Source of the DNA: Novosphingobium umbonatum
Lineage (GTDB): Bacteria > Pseudomonadota > Alphaproteobacteria > Sphingomonadales > Sphingomonadaceae
NCBI RefSeq assembly: GCF_004005905.1
Contig: NZ_SACO01000009.1
Span: 62,001-126,000, forward strand
Direction: 5' to 3'
DNA: 64,000 bases
The position numbers were made by a program, and so were the translations under genes. The notes beneath the pieces were generated by a model, which did not search any database, was not told the DNA's origin, and worked only from the letters and a program-made list of their open reading frames with translations. Shown here piece after piece: positions 17,717-26,629 of this stretch. The first letter of the stretch is position 1; the number at the start of each line of letters is the position of its first letter.

Positions 17717-18379
17717 ATGACCGCGCCTTTGATTTCCCCTTCGATCCTTTCCGCCGATTTTGCCCGGCTGGGCGAGGAAGTGCGCGCGATTGACGCGGCT
17801 GGCGCGGACTGGATCCATGTTGACGTGATGGACGGCCATTTCGTGCCCAATATCACCATCGGCCCGATGGTGGTAAAGGCGCTGCGCCCGCACACCAAAA
17901 AGGTGTTTGACGTCCATCTGATGATCTCGCCGGTGGATGGCTATATCGAGGCTTTCGCGCAGGCAGGGTCCGACTACATCACCTTCCACCCCGAAGCAGG
18001 CCCCCATGCCCATCGCACGGTGCAGGCCATTCATGGCGCGGGTTGCAAGGCGGGTGTCTCGCTCAATCCGGCCACGCCTGCCAAGATGCTCGACTATCTG
18101 ATCGATGACATCGATCTGGTGCTGGTGATGAGCGTGAACCCCGGTTTCGGCGGACAGAAGTTCATTTCCAGCCAACTGCGCAAGATCGAGGCGATCCGCA
18201 AGATGATCGACAAGACCGGGCGCGACATCCGTCTGGAAGTGGATGGCGGGGTTGATACCACCACTGCCCCGCTTTGCGTGGCCGCTGGCGCGGATGTGCT
18301 GGTGGCGGGCACGGCCACATTCCGTGGCGGGCCGGACCAATATGCCGCCAATATCGCGGCGCTTAAGGGAATCGCCTAG
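17717..18379 (+). CDS. rpe: Ribulose-phosphate 3-epimerase
   Basis: Interconverts ribulose 5-phosphate and xylulose 5-phosphate in the pentose phosphate and Calvin pathways. The 220-residue TIM barrel has [55 protein letters not shown] and EVDGGVD, all family signatures including the metal ligands and catalytic Asp residues. It is the first gene of a plus-strand run; the heparinase-like gene starts 4 bp after its stop. Confidence 0.97.
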   Translation: MTAPLISPSILSADFARLGEEVRAIDAAGADWIHVDVMDGHFVPNITIGPMVVKALRPHTKKVFDVHLMISPVDGYIEAFAQAGSDYITFHPEAGPHAHRTVQAIHGAGCKAGVSLNPATPAKMLDYLIDDIDLVLVMSVNPGFGGQKFISSQLRKIEAIRKMIDKTGRDIRLEVDGGVDTTTAPLCVAAGADVLVAGTATFRGGPDQYAANIAALKGIA

Positions 18380-18383
18380 GATC

Positions 18384-20291
18384 ATGACGGAAGCCAACGG
18401 ATCTGCGGAGGGTAATGCCCATATGGGGGACCATAAAGGGCATGGGGCCAAGGCGCGGGCTATTCCGTTGGCGACCAAGGGTCTGGCTGGCGAGGATGTG
18501 GTGATTGCTACGCGTGAGGACGAGCCTGCCAGCAGCCTGCCGGATACCGGTCGCGCACTGGCTTTGGTGGATTTTACCCCGCCCTCGGTCACTGCGGGCG
18601 AGCGTTTCCTGCGCATGGCCTATCGGCTGGGTCTTTCCGGCCATGCCTTGACCGCGCCTTTCCGCAAGCCCTTGCGCCCGCGCCTGTTGGCTACTGCGGT
18701 CAATCCTTTGCCGGGCGACCGCGCGGCAGGGGCGGCTTTGCGGGCAGGCCATTTTCTGGTCCATGGGCTGAAACTGCCCATCGCGCAGATCGATTTTGCC
18801 GGTGCGGGCCGTCTGGCCCCGCCGGTGGAGCGGATTGTCCATGGTTTCCATTGGCTGGCCGATCTGGAAGCTGCCGGAACGCCGGAACAGGTCTGCCCTG
18901 CGGCGGAACGTGTGCTGTCGGCATGGCTGGCCGCCAACCCCGCCCCGCCGGCCAAGCCGGGCAAGGGCGGTGCGGCATGGACGGTGGGCCATACTGGTAC
19001 GCGCCTGCTCAACTGGCTGGTGCATGCGCCTCTGTTGATGTCGGGGCCGGACAAGGATCTGCGCCAGCAGACTTTGCAGCTGATCTCCGACACCGCGCGC
19101 TGGCTGGACAAACATGTGTCGCGCGGCGAAGATGGCTTGGCCGTGGTGGCGGGCTGGTGCGGGATTGTCGCCGCCGGTCTGTTGCTGCCCGAGGGCCGCG
19201 CCCGCCAATTGTATGGCGAGGCGGGGCTGATTGCCGCGCTGGGCGAGATGCTGGGCGATGATGGCGGCTGTATGGCGCGCAGCCCGCTGGCGCAGATGGA
19301 GGCGCTGGGCCTGCTGGTGCGTCTGGTGGCCTGCTATCGCGCTTGCCGCCTTGATCCGCCTTCTGCGCTGGAATCGATCATGGCGCTGATGGTGCCGCCT
19401 TTGCTGGCGCTGACCCATGGCGATGGCGCGCTGGGCAGCTGGCAGGGTGGCTGGTCGGTGGCGGCGTCCGATGTGTCGGCCTTGGTGGCGGCCACCGGCG
19501 TGCGGGCAAGGCCGCTGCGTCAGGTGCGTCAATGGGGCTATCAGCGGGTCAGCGCGGGCAAGAGCCTGTTGCAATTTGACGCCGCCCCGCCGCCTCTGGC
19601 CCGCCATGCGCGCCATGGTTGCGCTTCGACGTTGGCCTTTGAATTGAGCCATGCGGGGCAAAGGGTGATCGTCAATTGCGGCGGCGCGGCTTCTGCCGGT
19701 GGTCTGATGCCGGTGCGTCTGGAACAGGGCTTGCGCGCAACGGCTGCCCATTCGACGCTGGTGCTGGACGATGCCAATTCCACCGCCGTCTTGATCAATG
19801 GCGGGCTGGGCGCGGGCGTGACCGAGGTGGAGATTGACCGCCGCACGCTGGAAGGTGAGCGCGGCGGCAGTGCTGGCCGCACCTGGGGCGCCACGCGGTT
19901 GGAGGCCAGCCATGATGGCTATGCCGCCCGCTATGGCCTGACCCATCGCCGCATCCTGATCCTGCGCGATGATGGTACCGAATTGCGCGGCGAAGACCTG
20001 CTGGTGCCCACCAGCCGCAAGGGCAAGCGCGGGATGGTGGGCTTTGCCATCCGTTTCCACCTTGGCCCCGGCGTGGAGGTGGGCCTGTCGGAAGACAAGC
20101 AGGGCGTGGGCATGGCCCTGCCCGATGGCAGCTATTGGCAATTCCGCAGCGGCAGCGGCGAGATCAGCATCGAGGAATCGATCTGGGCCGATGGTCTGGG
20201 CCGTCCCGTTCCGGTGCAGCAATTGGTGATACAGGGCAAAGTGTCGCGCGGGGGCGGCAATTTTGCATGGCTGCTCAAGAAGATGGGGTGA
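18384..20291 (+). CDS. Heparinase II/III family protein
   Basis: A 635-residue protein expected to act on acidic polysaccharides by elimination. The N-terminal helical toroid region (about 90-370) is followed by the heparinase II/III beta-sandwich part (about 390-630), with GQRVIVNCGGA, AHSTLVLDDANS and DGYAARYGLTHRRIL. ATG 18384 lies 4 bp after rpe; ATG 18423 with GGAGGG 10 bp upstream is a plausible alternative. No signal peptide is seen, so the location is uncertain. The substrate is unknown. Confidence 0.85.
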   Translation: MTEANGSAEGNAHMGDHKGHGAKARAIPLATKGLAGEDVVIATREDEPASSLPDTGRALALVDFTPPSVTAGERFLRMAYRLGLSGHALTAPFRKPLRPRLLATAVNPLPGDRAAGAALRAGHFLVHGLKLPIAQIDFAGAGRLAPPVERIVHGFHWLADLEAAGTPEQVCPAAERVLSAWLAANPAPPAKPGKGGAAWTVGHTGTRLLNWLVHAPLLMSGPDKDLRQQTLQLISDTARWLDKHVSRGEDGLAVVAGWCGIVAAGLLLPEGRARQLYGEAGLIAALGEMLGDDGGCMARSPLAQMEALGLLVRLVACYRACRLDPPSALESIMALMVPPLLALTHGDGALGSWQGGWSVAASDVSALVAATGVRARPLRQVRQWGYQRVSAGKSLLQFDAAPPPLARHARHGCASTLAFELSHAGQRVIVNCGGAASAGGLMPVRLEQGLRATAAHSTLVLDDANSTAVLINGGLGAGVTEVEIDRRTLEGERGGSAGRTWGATRLEASHDGYAARYGLTHRRILILRDDGTELRGEDLLVPTSRKGKRGMVGFAIRFHLGPGVEVGLSEDKQGVGMALPDGSYWQFRSGSGEISIEESIWADGLGRPVPVQQLVIQGKVSRGGGNFAWLLKKMG

Positions 20292-20444
20292 TGCTGGCGG
20301 CGCCTCTTATGCCGCATCTGCGTATTTTCTGGCGCTAGACCCTTCCCAAATCGCCCAAAATCCTTATGGGGCGCGGCAAAGCGGTGGCCGGAAAGGTCGC
20401 CAGCGTCTGCCGTAACGGCCCCCTTTGCGCGACAGGAAGATCCG

Positions 20445-22019
20445 ATGACCGATATTGTCACCATCCGCCGAGCCCTGCTTTCCGTTTCCGACAAGACCGG
20501 TCTGGTCGATCTGGGCAAGGCACTGGCTGCCAAGGGTGTGGAACTGGTCTCCACCGGCGGCACGGCCAAGGCTTTGCGCGATGCGGGGCTGGACGTGAAG
20601 GATATTTCGGAGCTGACCGGCTTCCCCGAAATGATGGATGGCCGCGTGAAGACGCTGCACCCCAAGGTCCACGGCGGCCTGCTGGCGGTGCGCGACAATG
20701 CCGAGCATGTGGCATCGATGAACGAGCACGCAATCGGCGCGATCGATCTGGTGGTGGTGAACCTCTATCCTTTTGTGCAGACCGTGGCCAAGGGCGGCAC
20801 GCGCGAAGAGATCATCGAAAACATCGACATTGGCGGCCCCAGCATGGTGCGCTCGGCGGCCAAGAACCATGATTTCGTGGCGATTGTTACCGATCCTGCC
20901 GATTATGCCATTGTGGCCAGCGGCGAAACCACGCTGGCCCAGCGCCGCAAATTTGCTGCCAAGGCCTATGCGCTGACCGCCAGCTATGATGGCGCGATCA
21001 GCCAGTGGTTCGCCCGCGTCGATCAGGGCGAAACCTTCCCCGAAACCTTGGCCATCACCGGCGCCCGCGTCACCGAACTGCGCTATGGCGAGAACCCGCA
21101 TCAGAAGGCGGCGCTCTATCTGCCCGCAGGGGACGCCACGCAGGGTCTGGCCCAGGCCGTGCAGGTGCAGGGCAAGGAACTGTCCTACAACAATTACAAT
21201 GACGCCGATGCCGCGCTGGAACTGCTGGCCGAATTCAAGCATGCCGAACCCACTGTGGTGATCGTCAAGCATGCCAACCCCTGCGGTGTGGCCACCGCCT
21301 CGACGCTGGTGGAGGCCTATGAAGCCGCGTTCCAATGCGACTCGGTCAGCGCGTTCGGCGGCATCATTGCGGTGAACCGTCCGCTCGATGGGCCCACGGC
21401 TGAGGCGATCAGCGGGATCTTCACCGAAGTGGTTGTCGCCCCCGATGCCGATGAAGCGGCCAAGGCGGTGTTCGCCAAGAAGAAGAACCTGCGCCTGTTG
21501 CTGATCGGTGAAATTCCCGATGCGAAGCGCGAAGGTCTGGTGGCCAAGCCGATCGCCGGTGGCCTGCTGGTGCAGACCCGCGACAATGGCGCGATCACGT
21601 TGGATGACCTGAAGGTCGTCACCAAGCGTCAGCCCACGAGCCAAGAATTGCAGGACGCGCTTTTCGCATGGACCGTGGCCAAGCATGTGAAGTCCAACGC
21701 CATCGTCTATGCCAAGGATGGTGTGACGGCGGGCATTGGCGCTGGCCAGATGAACCGCCGCGATTCCTCGCGTATTGCCGCCGCCAAGGCTGCCGAAGCG
21801 GCCGAAACCCATGGCTTTGCAGAAACCCGTACCAAGGGCAGCGCAGTGGCTTCCGATGCTTTCTTCCCCTTTGCCGATGGTCTGCTGGCCGCGGTTGAAG
21901 CGGGCGCCAGCATGGTGATTCAGCCCGGCGGTTCGATGCGCGATGATGAAGTGATCAAGGCTGCCGACGAGGCCGGTCTGGCCATGGTCTTCACCGGCAT
22001 GCGCCATTTCCGTCATTGA
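20445..22019 (+). CDS. purH: Bifunctional AICAR transformylase / IMP cyclohydrolase
   Basis: Catalyses the last two steps of IMP synthesis. The 524-residue product has the N-terminal MGS-like IMP cyclohydrolase domain ([37 protein letters not shown]) and the AICAR transformylase domain with [33 protein letters not shown] and AGQMNRRDS near the C-terminus. AGGAAGA lies about 6 bp before the ATG. A GC-rich imperfect hairpin follows the stop (about 22027-22048). Confidence 0.97.
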   Translation: MTDIVTIRRALLSVSDKTGLVDLGKALAAKGVELVSTGGTAKALRDAGLDVKDISELTGFPEMMDGRVKTLHPKVHGGLLAVRDNAEHVASMNEHAIGAIDLVVVNLYPFVQTVAKGGTREEIIENIDIGGPSMVRSAAKNHDFVAIVTDPADYAIVASGETTLAQRRKFAAKAYALTASYDGAISQWFARVDQGETFPETLAITGARVTELRYGENPHQKAALYLPAGDATQGLAQAVQVQGKELSYNNYNDADAALELLAEFKHAEPTVVIVKHANPCGVATASTLVEAYEAAFQCDSVSAFGGIIAVNRPLDGPTAEAISGIFTEVVVAPDADEAAKAVFAKKKNLRLLLIGEIPDAKREGLVAKPIAGGLLVQTRDNGAITLDDLKVVTKRQPTSQELQDALFAWTVAKHVKSNAIVYAKDGVTAGIGAGQMNRRDSSRIAAAKAAEAAETHGFAETRTKGSAVASDAFFPFADGLLAAVEAGASMVIQPGGSMRDDEVIKAADEAGLAMVFTGMRHFRH

Positions 22020-22206
22020 TGAAGACGGCGCTGGCCAAGGGCTGGCGCCCTGTCTTTCCTCCTACAAATGCTGCGCCTGCGTCATTTCGTCGCAGGTGCA
22101 GCGCATTCTGCCGCTGGCTCGGCGATTAACCGCCTCTGTTCACTGGACAGTCAGCCGCATTGGGTGAAAGACCCCTTGCGACGCCTCCTGACAGGAATCA
22201 TGGCAT

Positions 22207-22353
22207 ATGGGCCTTTTCAACGCACAACTCTATCGCTCGCTCGCGCTGGGCTTTGTGCTGGGCGGATTGTTGGTGGCGGGCGTGCTGGGCACCGGCCTGC
22301 TGGGCGGGGAAAGCCTGATTGCGGCGGCCACTGCCGCTCCGGCTGACGAATAA
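22207..22353 (+). CDS. Small single-helix membrane protein (48 aa)
   Basis: The frame from ATG 22207 to TAA 22353 encodes a short N-terminus (MGLFNAQLYRSLALG), one Gly/Leu/Val-rich hydrophobic helix (about 12-34) and a short acidic end. AGGAA lies about 9 bp upstream. The msrA ATG follows the stop after 7 bp, suggesting cotranslation with msrA. No function is recognised. The position between purH and msrA and the strong ribosome site support a real gene. Confidence 0.6.
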   Translation: MGLFNAQLYRSLALGFVLGGLLVAGVLGTGLLGGESLIAAATAAPADE

Positions 22354-22360
22354 GCCCGCG

Positions 22361-23041
22361 ATGGCGCCCCGCAGCGCCGTTTTAGCATTCTTTCTGCTGC
22401 TGGCCGCTTGTGATTCGGCGCCCGCGGTGCAGGCTTCCGAAAGCGTAACTCTGGCCCCGCCAGCGCAAGTCAGCGCGCAGGAGCCGTCCGGACCGCAACA
22501 GGCGGTGTTTGCCGGTGGCTGTTTCTGGGGCGTGGAGGCGGTGTTCTCCCATGTCAAAGGGGTGAGCAGCGCGGTGTCGGGCTATCATGGCGGCACGGCC
22601 AACACCGCCAATTATGACAAGGTGGGCGAAGGCACGACCGGCCATGCCGAAGCGGTACGCATCACCTATGATCCCGCGCAGGTGCGCTATGATGATCTGC
22701 TGCGCATCTTTTTCTCGGTTGTGATCGACCCCACCCAGACCGACGGGCAAGGCCCCGACCATGGCCCGCAATATCGCGCCGCGCTGGTGCCGATCAATGC
22801 CGAGCAGCAGCGTGTTGCCAGTGCCTATCTGGCGCAATTGGGCGCGGCGAAATTATGGCGCGGGCGGATCACCACGCGGATCGAGCCCTATCGCGCGTTC
22901 TACGCCGCCGAGGCCTATCATCAGGACTTCATGGTCCATAACCCGACCCATCCCTACATCACCTATTGGGATGTGCCCAAAGTGGAAGCGCTGAAAAAGC
23001 TGTTCCCTGCGGCCTATAAGGCGGATTTCACCCCGCGCTGA
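22361..23041 (+). CDS. msrA: Peptide methionine-S-sulfoxide reductase, predicted lipoprotein
   Basis: Reduces the S-epimer of methionine sulfoxide in proteins. ATG 22361 gives 226 residues with a lipoprotein signal peptide (AVLAFFLLLAAC, lipobox Cys17), so the enzyme is probably anchored on the periplasmic side. The catalytic segment GGCFWGVEAVF has Cys54, followed by GYHGGTANTANY, GHAEAVRITYDP and EAYHQDF. The 48-residue membrane protein precedes it and a Fur-family regulator follows on the same strand. Confidence 0.95.
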   Translation: MAPRSAVLAFFLLLAACDSAPAVQASESVTLAPPAQVSAQEPSGPQQAVFAGGCFWGVEAVFSHVKGVSSAVSGYHGGTANTANYDKVGEGTTGHAEAVRITYDPAQVRYDDLLRIFFSVVIDPTQTDGQGPDHGPQYRAALVPINAEQQRVASAYLAQLGAAKLWRGRITTRIEPYRAFYAAEAYHQDFMVHNPTHPYITYWDVPKVEALKKLFPAAYKADFTPR

Positions 23042-23061
23042 AACCGGCTATGCAGGCGCGC

Positions 23062-23532
23062 ATGAGTTTGCATCATCATCACGAACATTCCGGCGAAGGG
23101 CTGGTGGCGGCGGCACGCGGCGCGCTTGAAAAAGCGGGCGAGCAATGGACCGAGATGCGCAGCGATGTCTATGACGCGCTGGCCGGTCAACCCAAGCCCG
23201 CCAGCGCCTATGACATTGCCGAGGCCGTGTCCAAGGCGCGGGACAAGCGCGTGGCGGCCAACAGTGTCTATCGCATATTGGACCTGTTCGTGCGCAACAA
23301 TCTGGCGCGGCGGGTGGAAAGCGCCAATGCCTATATCGCCAACCCGCATCCGGGCTGTCGGCATGACTGTATCTTCCTGATTTGCGATGGTTGCGGCAAG
23401 GCGGTGCATATTGATGACGACCGCCTGACCGGCGCCTTGATCGAGGCCGCGCGCGGGGCTGGCTTTGCCGATGTGCGCCCCGTGGTGGAATTGCGCGGCA
23501 TGTGCGCCGATTGCAGTGGCGGGGGGGAGTAA
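23062..23532 (+). CDS. Fur-family transcriptional regulator, Zur-like
   Basis: A metal-dependent repressor of about 156 residues from ATG 23062 (ATG 23050 is possible). It has a His-rich N-terminus, a winged helix with PASAYDIAEAVSK and RVAANSVYRILDLFVRNN, and a metal/dimerisation domain with HDCIFLICDGCGK and MCADC, giving two CxxC pairs. The His-rich N-terminus and overall layout favour Zur (zinc) over Fur (iron), though this is not certain. It follows msrA by about 20 bp, so the two may be cotranscribed. Confidence 0.85.
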   Translation: MSLHHHHEHSGEGLVAAARGALEKAGEQWTEMRSDVYDALAGQPKPASAYDIAEAVSKARDKRVAANSVYRILDLFVRNNLARRVESANAYIANPHPGCRHDCIFLICDGCGKAVHIDDDRLTGALIEAARGAGFADVRPVVELRGMCADCSGGGE

Positions 23533-23542
23533 CTCCCTCCCC

Positions 23543-25306
23543 CTACATCACCCCATGCATCAACCGGCGGATCGCGCGCGATAGCACCAGCAGCACCAGC
23601 CCCACGCCAATGGTCACCAGCCCGATTTGCGTGAACACGCCCATATAGGTGGCAAGGCTGAGCTTGAGATTGGTGACCTGCCCGCCCACCGTATCCACCG
23701 TGGCCATTTGCGCCAGCAGGCCCGCACCATATTGCCCCATGGCCAGCGAGAGATACCACGCCCCCATCATCAACCCGACGATGCGCGCGATGGACAATTT
23801 GGTGATCATCGACATACCGACGGGCGAAATGCAAAGCTCGGCAATGGAATGGACCACATAGAGGCCCGCCAGCCAGCCCAGACCCACTTGCGCATCCGGC
23901 CCCGCCATGCTGCCGCCCAGCACCAGCAGCAGAAAGCCCGCGCCCACCCCGATCAGGCCAAGGCTGAATTTGACAGGGATCGAAGGCTCCCAACCGCGCT
24001 GCGCCAGCACGGCCCAGACCGCGCTCATCACTGGCGCCAATGTGACAATGGCGATGGCGTTGAATTGCTGCGTCTGGGGCGCGGACATTTCGAACAGGCC
24101 GAACACCGAACGGTCCACATTGCGGTCGGCAAACAAGGTGAGCGAGGAACCGGCCTGTTCAAACAGGCTCCAGAACACGGTGTTGAACACCATCAGGATG
24201 ATGGCCGCCAGCATCATCTCGAACTCCTGACGGCTGCCCACCCGCCATGACCAGACCAGAATGGCCGGAAGGCTGATCCCAAAAGTGGCGCAGAGCAATT
24301 TGCCCATCACCGGTAGGCCCGTCAGATAGCCGATAAAGCCTTCTCCCGCCTGTGGGGCAGGGGTAGCCATCAGATTGGTGAACAGGAAATAGCAGGCCGG
24401 AATGGCCAGCAAGGCCCCGCCATAGATCCAGCCCTTGCGGTCGCCGCCTTCACGCACCGGCGTTTCGCCATAGCCCGCCAATTGCCCCTCGCCAAAGCGC
24501 AAGGCGGCCCATGCGACCACCATCACCACCCCGGCCACGCCCAGCCCCAGCGGCCAGCCATAGGCATCGGCCAGAAAAGGGCAGGCCAATTGGCCCAGCA
24601 AGGAGCCCGAATTGATGCCCATATAGAAAATGGTGAAACCGGCATCGCGGCGCTTGTCGCCATCATCATAAAGCGCGCCGACCATCGTGGCGATATTGGG
24701 TTTGAAGAAACCATTGCCCACCGCCACGGCGGACAGCGCCAGCAAGGTGATGGCCAGACGCAGCTCGTCGCGGTCGGCCCCTTCCTGCAGGGCGCCCTTG
24801 GGCAGGTGGCGCGCCACCGAGCCTTGCGCGTCAACGAGCAGGATGCTGCCATCCTCCTGCCCCTTGATGGTCAGGCTCTGGCCATGGTCGATCACTTGGC
24901 GGGTTTCATTCTTGTCGCTGGTGGGGCCATCGCGGAAATTTGTGATGGTCAACTCGTGCCTTGTCCCGTCATACTCCACCCATGGCTTGGCAGGCGCGCC
25001 CCCAAAGGCCAGCGCGAAATAGCCCGCCGCCATCACCAGCGCGCCGAATTTCACCGCGCGCTTGGACCCCAGATATTGGTCCGCCAGCAAGCCACCCACC
25101 AAAGGCGTCAGATAGACCAGCGCCGTATAGCCGCCATAGATCCCCGCCGCGACTCGGTCGCCCAGCAGGAAATGTTTGGTGAGATAGAGCACCAGCAGCG
25201 CCCGCATGCCGTAATAGCCAAAGCGTTCCCACATCTCGATGGCGAACAGGCGGGCAAGCGGGCGAGGGTGGCCGAACCATTCGGCGGAGCTTGTGGGAGC
25301 GTTCAT
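23543..25306 (-). CDS. Proton-coupled oligopeptide transporter (POT/PTR family)
   Basis: Inner-membrane symporter for di- and tripeptides. The 587-residue product carries the ExxERFxYYG proton-coupling motif as EMWERFGYYG (24-33) and the PTR2 signature GNGFFKPNIATMVGALY (about 197-213). Membrane helices fill most of the sequence. A hydrophilic stretch of about 75 residues (about 104-180), with beta-like repeats such as ELTITNFRDG and LTIKGQEDGSILLVDAQGS, interrupts the protein between helices 3 and 4 and should face the periplasm. It ends convergently 10 bp from the Zur-like gene. Confidence 0.93.
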   Translation of the reverse strand: MNAPTSSAEWFGHPRPLARLFAIEMWERFGYYGMRALLVLYLTKHFLLGDRVAAGIYGGYTALVYLTPLVGGLLADQYLGSKRAVKFGALVMAAGYFALAFGGAPAKPWVEYDGTRHELTITNFRDGPTSDKNETRQVIDHGQSLTIKGQEDGSILLVDAQGSVARHLPKGALQEGADRDELRLAITLLALSAVAVGNGFFKPNIATMVGALYDDGDKRRDAGFTIFYMGINSGSLLGQLACPFLADAYGWPLGLGVAGVVMVVAWAALRFGEGQLAGYGETPVREGGDRKGWIYGGALLAIPACYFLFTNLMATPAPQAGEGFIGYLTGLPVMGKLLCATFGISLPAILVWSWRVGSRQEFEMMLAAIILMVFNTVFWSLFEQAGSSLTLFADRNVDRSVFGLFEMSAPQTQQFNAIAIVTLAPVMSAVWAVLAQRGWEPSIPVKFSLGLIGVGAGFLLLVLGGSMAGPDAQVGLGWLAGLYVVHSIAELCISPVGMSMITKLSIARIVGLMMGAWYLSLAMGQYGAGLLAQMATVDTVGGQVTNLKLSLATYMGVFTQIGLVTIGVGLVLLVLSRAIRRLMHGVM

Positions 25307-25407
25307 GCGCGGCAAATTAGCGCAAGGCGTGGTTGATGCAAGGTGAGCCGCTGCCTTCGCGGGGCTACGGACTTGTCCGGTTCGCTGTATTATGGCACTA
25401 GAGCGCT

Positions 25408-25761
25408 ATGTCCAATACCCGCCCTGTCTATCTCAAATTGCGCGACCTGATCGCTGCGGCGATTATGGATGGAACCTATCCGGAAGGCACGATGTTGCCC
25501 TCGGTGCGCAGTCTGGCGGCAGAGCAAGGCGCGAATCCCCTGACCGTGGCCAAGGCCTATCAGCAATTTCAGCTGGACGGACTGGTGGAAGTGCAGCGCG
25601 GGGTGGGCATGTTGGTGGCCAAGGGAGCCGCGCAAAAGCTGCGTCAGGCAGAGAAGCGGTTGTTTTTACAAGAAGAATGGCCAGCGGTGCGGGAGAAAAT
25701 CTGCCGCCTTGGCCTGACAACCGAAGAGCTTTTGGCAGGAAGCGGCACCTCTATACAGTAA
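25408..25761 (+). CDS. Small GntR-family regulator (YtrA-like)
   Basis: A 117-residue DNA-binding protein. The N-terminal winged helix covers about residues 5-72: VYLKLRDLIAAAIMDGTYPEG, LPSVRSLAAEQGANPLTVAKAYQ and GLVEVQRGVGMLV. The C-terminal tail of about 45 residues is too short for a FadR/HutC effector domain and is typical of the YtrA subfamily, which usually controls neighbouring transporter genes. The adjacent divergent gene is the peptide transporter, a possible target. A TATTAT -10-like hexamer is at 25388-25393. Confidence 0.85.
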   Translation: MSNTRPVYLKLRDLIAAAIMDGTYPEGTMLPSVRSLAAEQGANPLTVAKAYQQFQLDGLVEVQRGVGMLVAKGAAQKLRQAEKRLFLQEEWPAVREKICRLGLTTEELLAGSGTSIQ

Positions 25762-25983
25762 TGCGAAGCTTTTGCAGAAAGCTTTTCGCGCCAAGCCTGT
25801 GTTGCCAAACGAAAAATTCGTTAACATCCGTTTCTAAATGGACCAGACTTACCCGAGGGTGCGCATTGCACAAAGGTTTGATCTTCTGTATCTATTGACA
25901 TCGAGGTGAGCAAACAAGACTCTCCCAAAGTGCGATAAGGCAAAGGCGTGGGGGGGGCCGCGTCGTTTCAGGGGAAGAACATA

Positions 25984-26268
25984 ATGATCCGATCGGAACT
26001 GATTCAGAATCTGGCCAAAGCCAATCCCGAACTGCGTGCCGATGATGTCGAACGCATCGTCGATGTCTTCTTTGACGAGATCGCCCAACGTCTGGCCAGC
26101 GGTGGCCGTGTCGAACTGCGTGGCTTTGGCGCTTTCTCCACCCGCGAACGCGATCCGCGCGTGGGCCGTAACCCGCGCACGGGCGAAGCGGTGGAAGTGC
26201 CGGGCAAGCGCGTGCCCTTCTTCAAGCCGGGCAAGGAAATGCGCGCCCGCCTGAATGTCGAGGGCTGA
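25984..26268 (+). CDS. ihfB: Integration host factor beta subunit-like DNA-binding protein
   Basis: A 94-residue HU/IHF family DNA-bending protein. It begins [19 protein letters not shown] and has [32 protein letters not shown] and [12 protein letters not shown], matching IHF-beta rather than HU (long arm, RNPRTGE). GGGGAAGAA lies about 6 bp before the ATG. It is probably monocistronic: a TTGACA hexamer (25895-25900) lies upstream and a strong terminator downstream. The partner subunit is not in the window. Confidence 0.92.
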   Translation: MIRSELIQNLAKANPELRADDVERIVDVFFDEIAQRLASGGRVELRGFGAFSTRERDPRVGRNPRTGEAVEVPGKRVPFFKPGKEMRARLNVEG

Positions 26269-26301
26269 TGTAAGTTTCAGGCTGCTGACCGCTGCCGATG
26301 C

Positions 26302-26340
26302 AAAGCCCCGTGGCCGTCTGGCTGCGGGGCTTTTGCTTTA
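26302..26340 (+). terminator. Rho-independent terminator after ihfB
   Basis: AAAGCCCCG (26302-26310) pairs with CGGGGCTTT (26325-26333), with a further GCC/GGC pairing inside, followed by TTTTGCTTT. It lies about 35 bp after the ihfB stop. Confidence 0.85.
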
Positions 26341-26405
26341 TGGGCCTTTTTCGCCAAGACTCTTGCCCATCACCGGCCAATCTGTCACAGGCTGCTACCT
26401 GCCTT

Positions 26406-26490
26406 GCGGACGTGGCGGAATGGTAGACGCCAGGGACTTAAAATCCCTTGAGCTTTGCTCGTGCGGGTTCGAGTCCCGCCGTCCGTACCA
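26406..26490 (+). tRNA. tRNA-Leu(TAA)
   Basis: A class II tRNA of 85 bases. The acceptor GCGGACG pairs with CGTCCGT (one G-U pair). The anticodon stem AGGGA/TCCCT holds the loop CTTAAAA with anticodon TAA at 26439-26441. A long variable arm, T arm GCGGG-TTCGAGT-CCCGC and encoded ACCA end follow. Confidence 0.95.
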
Positions 26491-26514
26491 AGGCGTTTCC
26501 CCCTTGGCCATTTT
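26488..26514 (+). terminator. Probable terminator after tRNA-Leu
   Basis: CCAAGG (26488-26493, overlapping the CCA end) pairs with CCTTGG (26502-26507) and is followed by CCATTTT. The stem is short but well placed. Confidence 0.45.
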
Positions 26515-26629
26515 ACGCAAAAACCGTTGAAAAGCAGGCGCCCGTACAAAAAGGGGTGGACAGCGCCGCGCCGAACGCCATTGTCCGGCGGCGCGGGAAT
26601 GCATCGCCCGCATATGGGGTTCGCAACAA

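Noticed and set aside
18363..20222. 619-codon minus-strand frame
   Set aside because: Antisense to the heparinase-like gene; composition is an artefact of GC-rich third positions.
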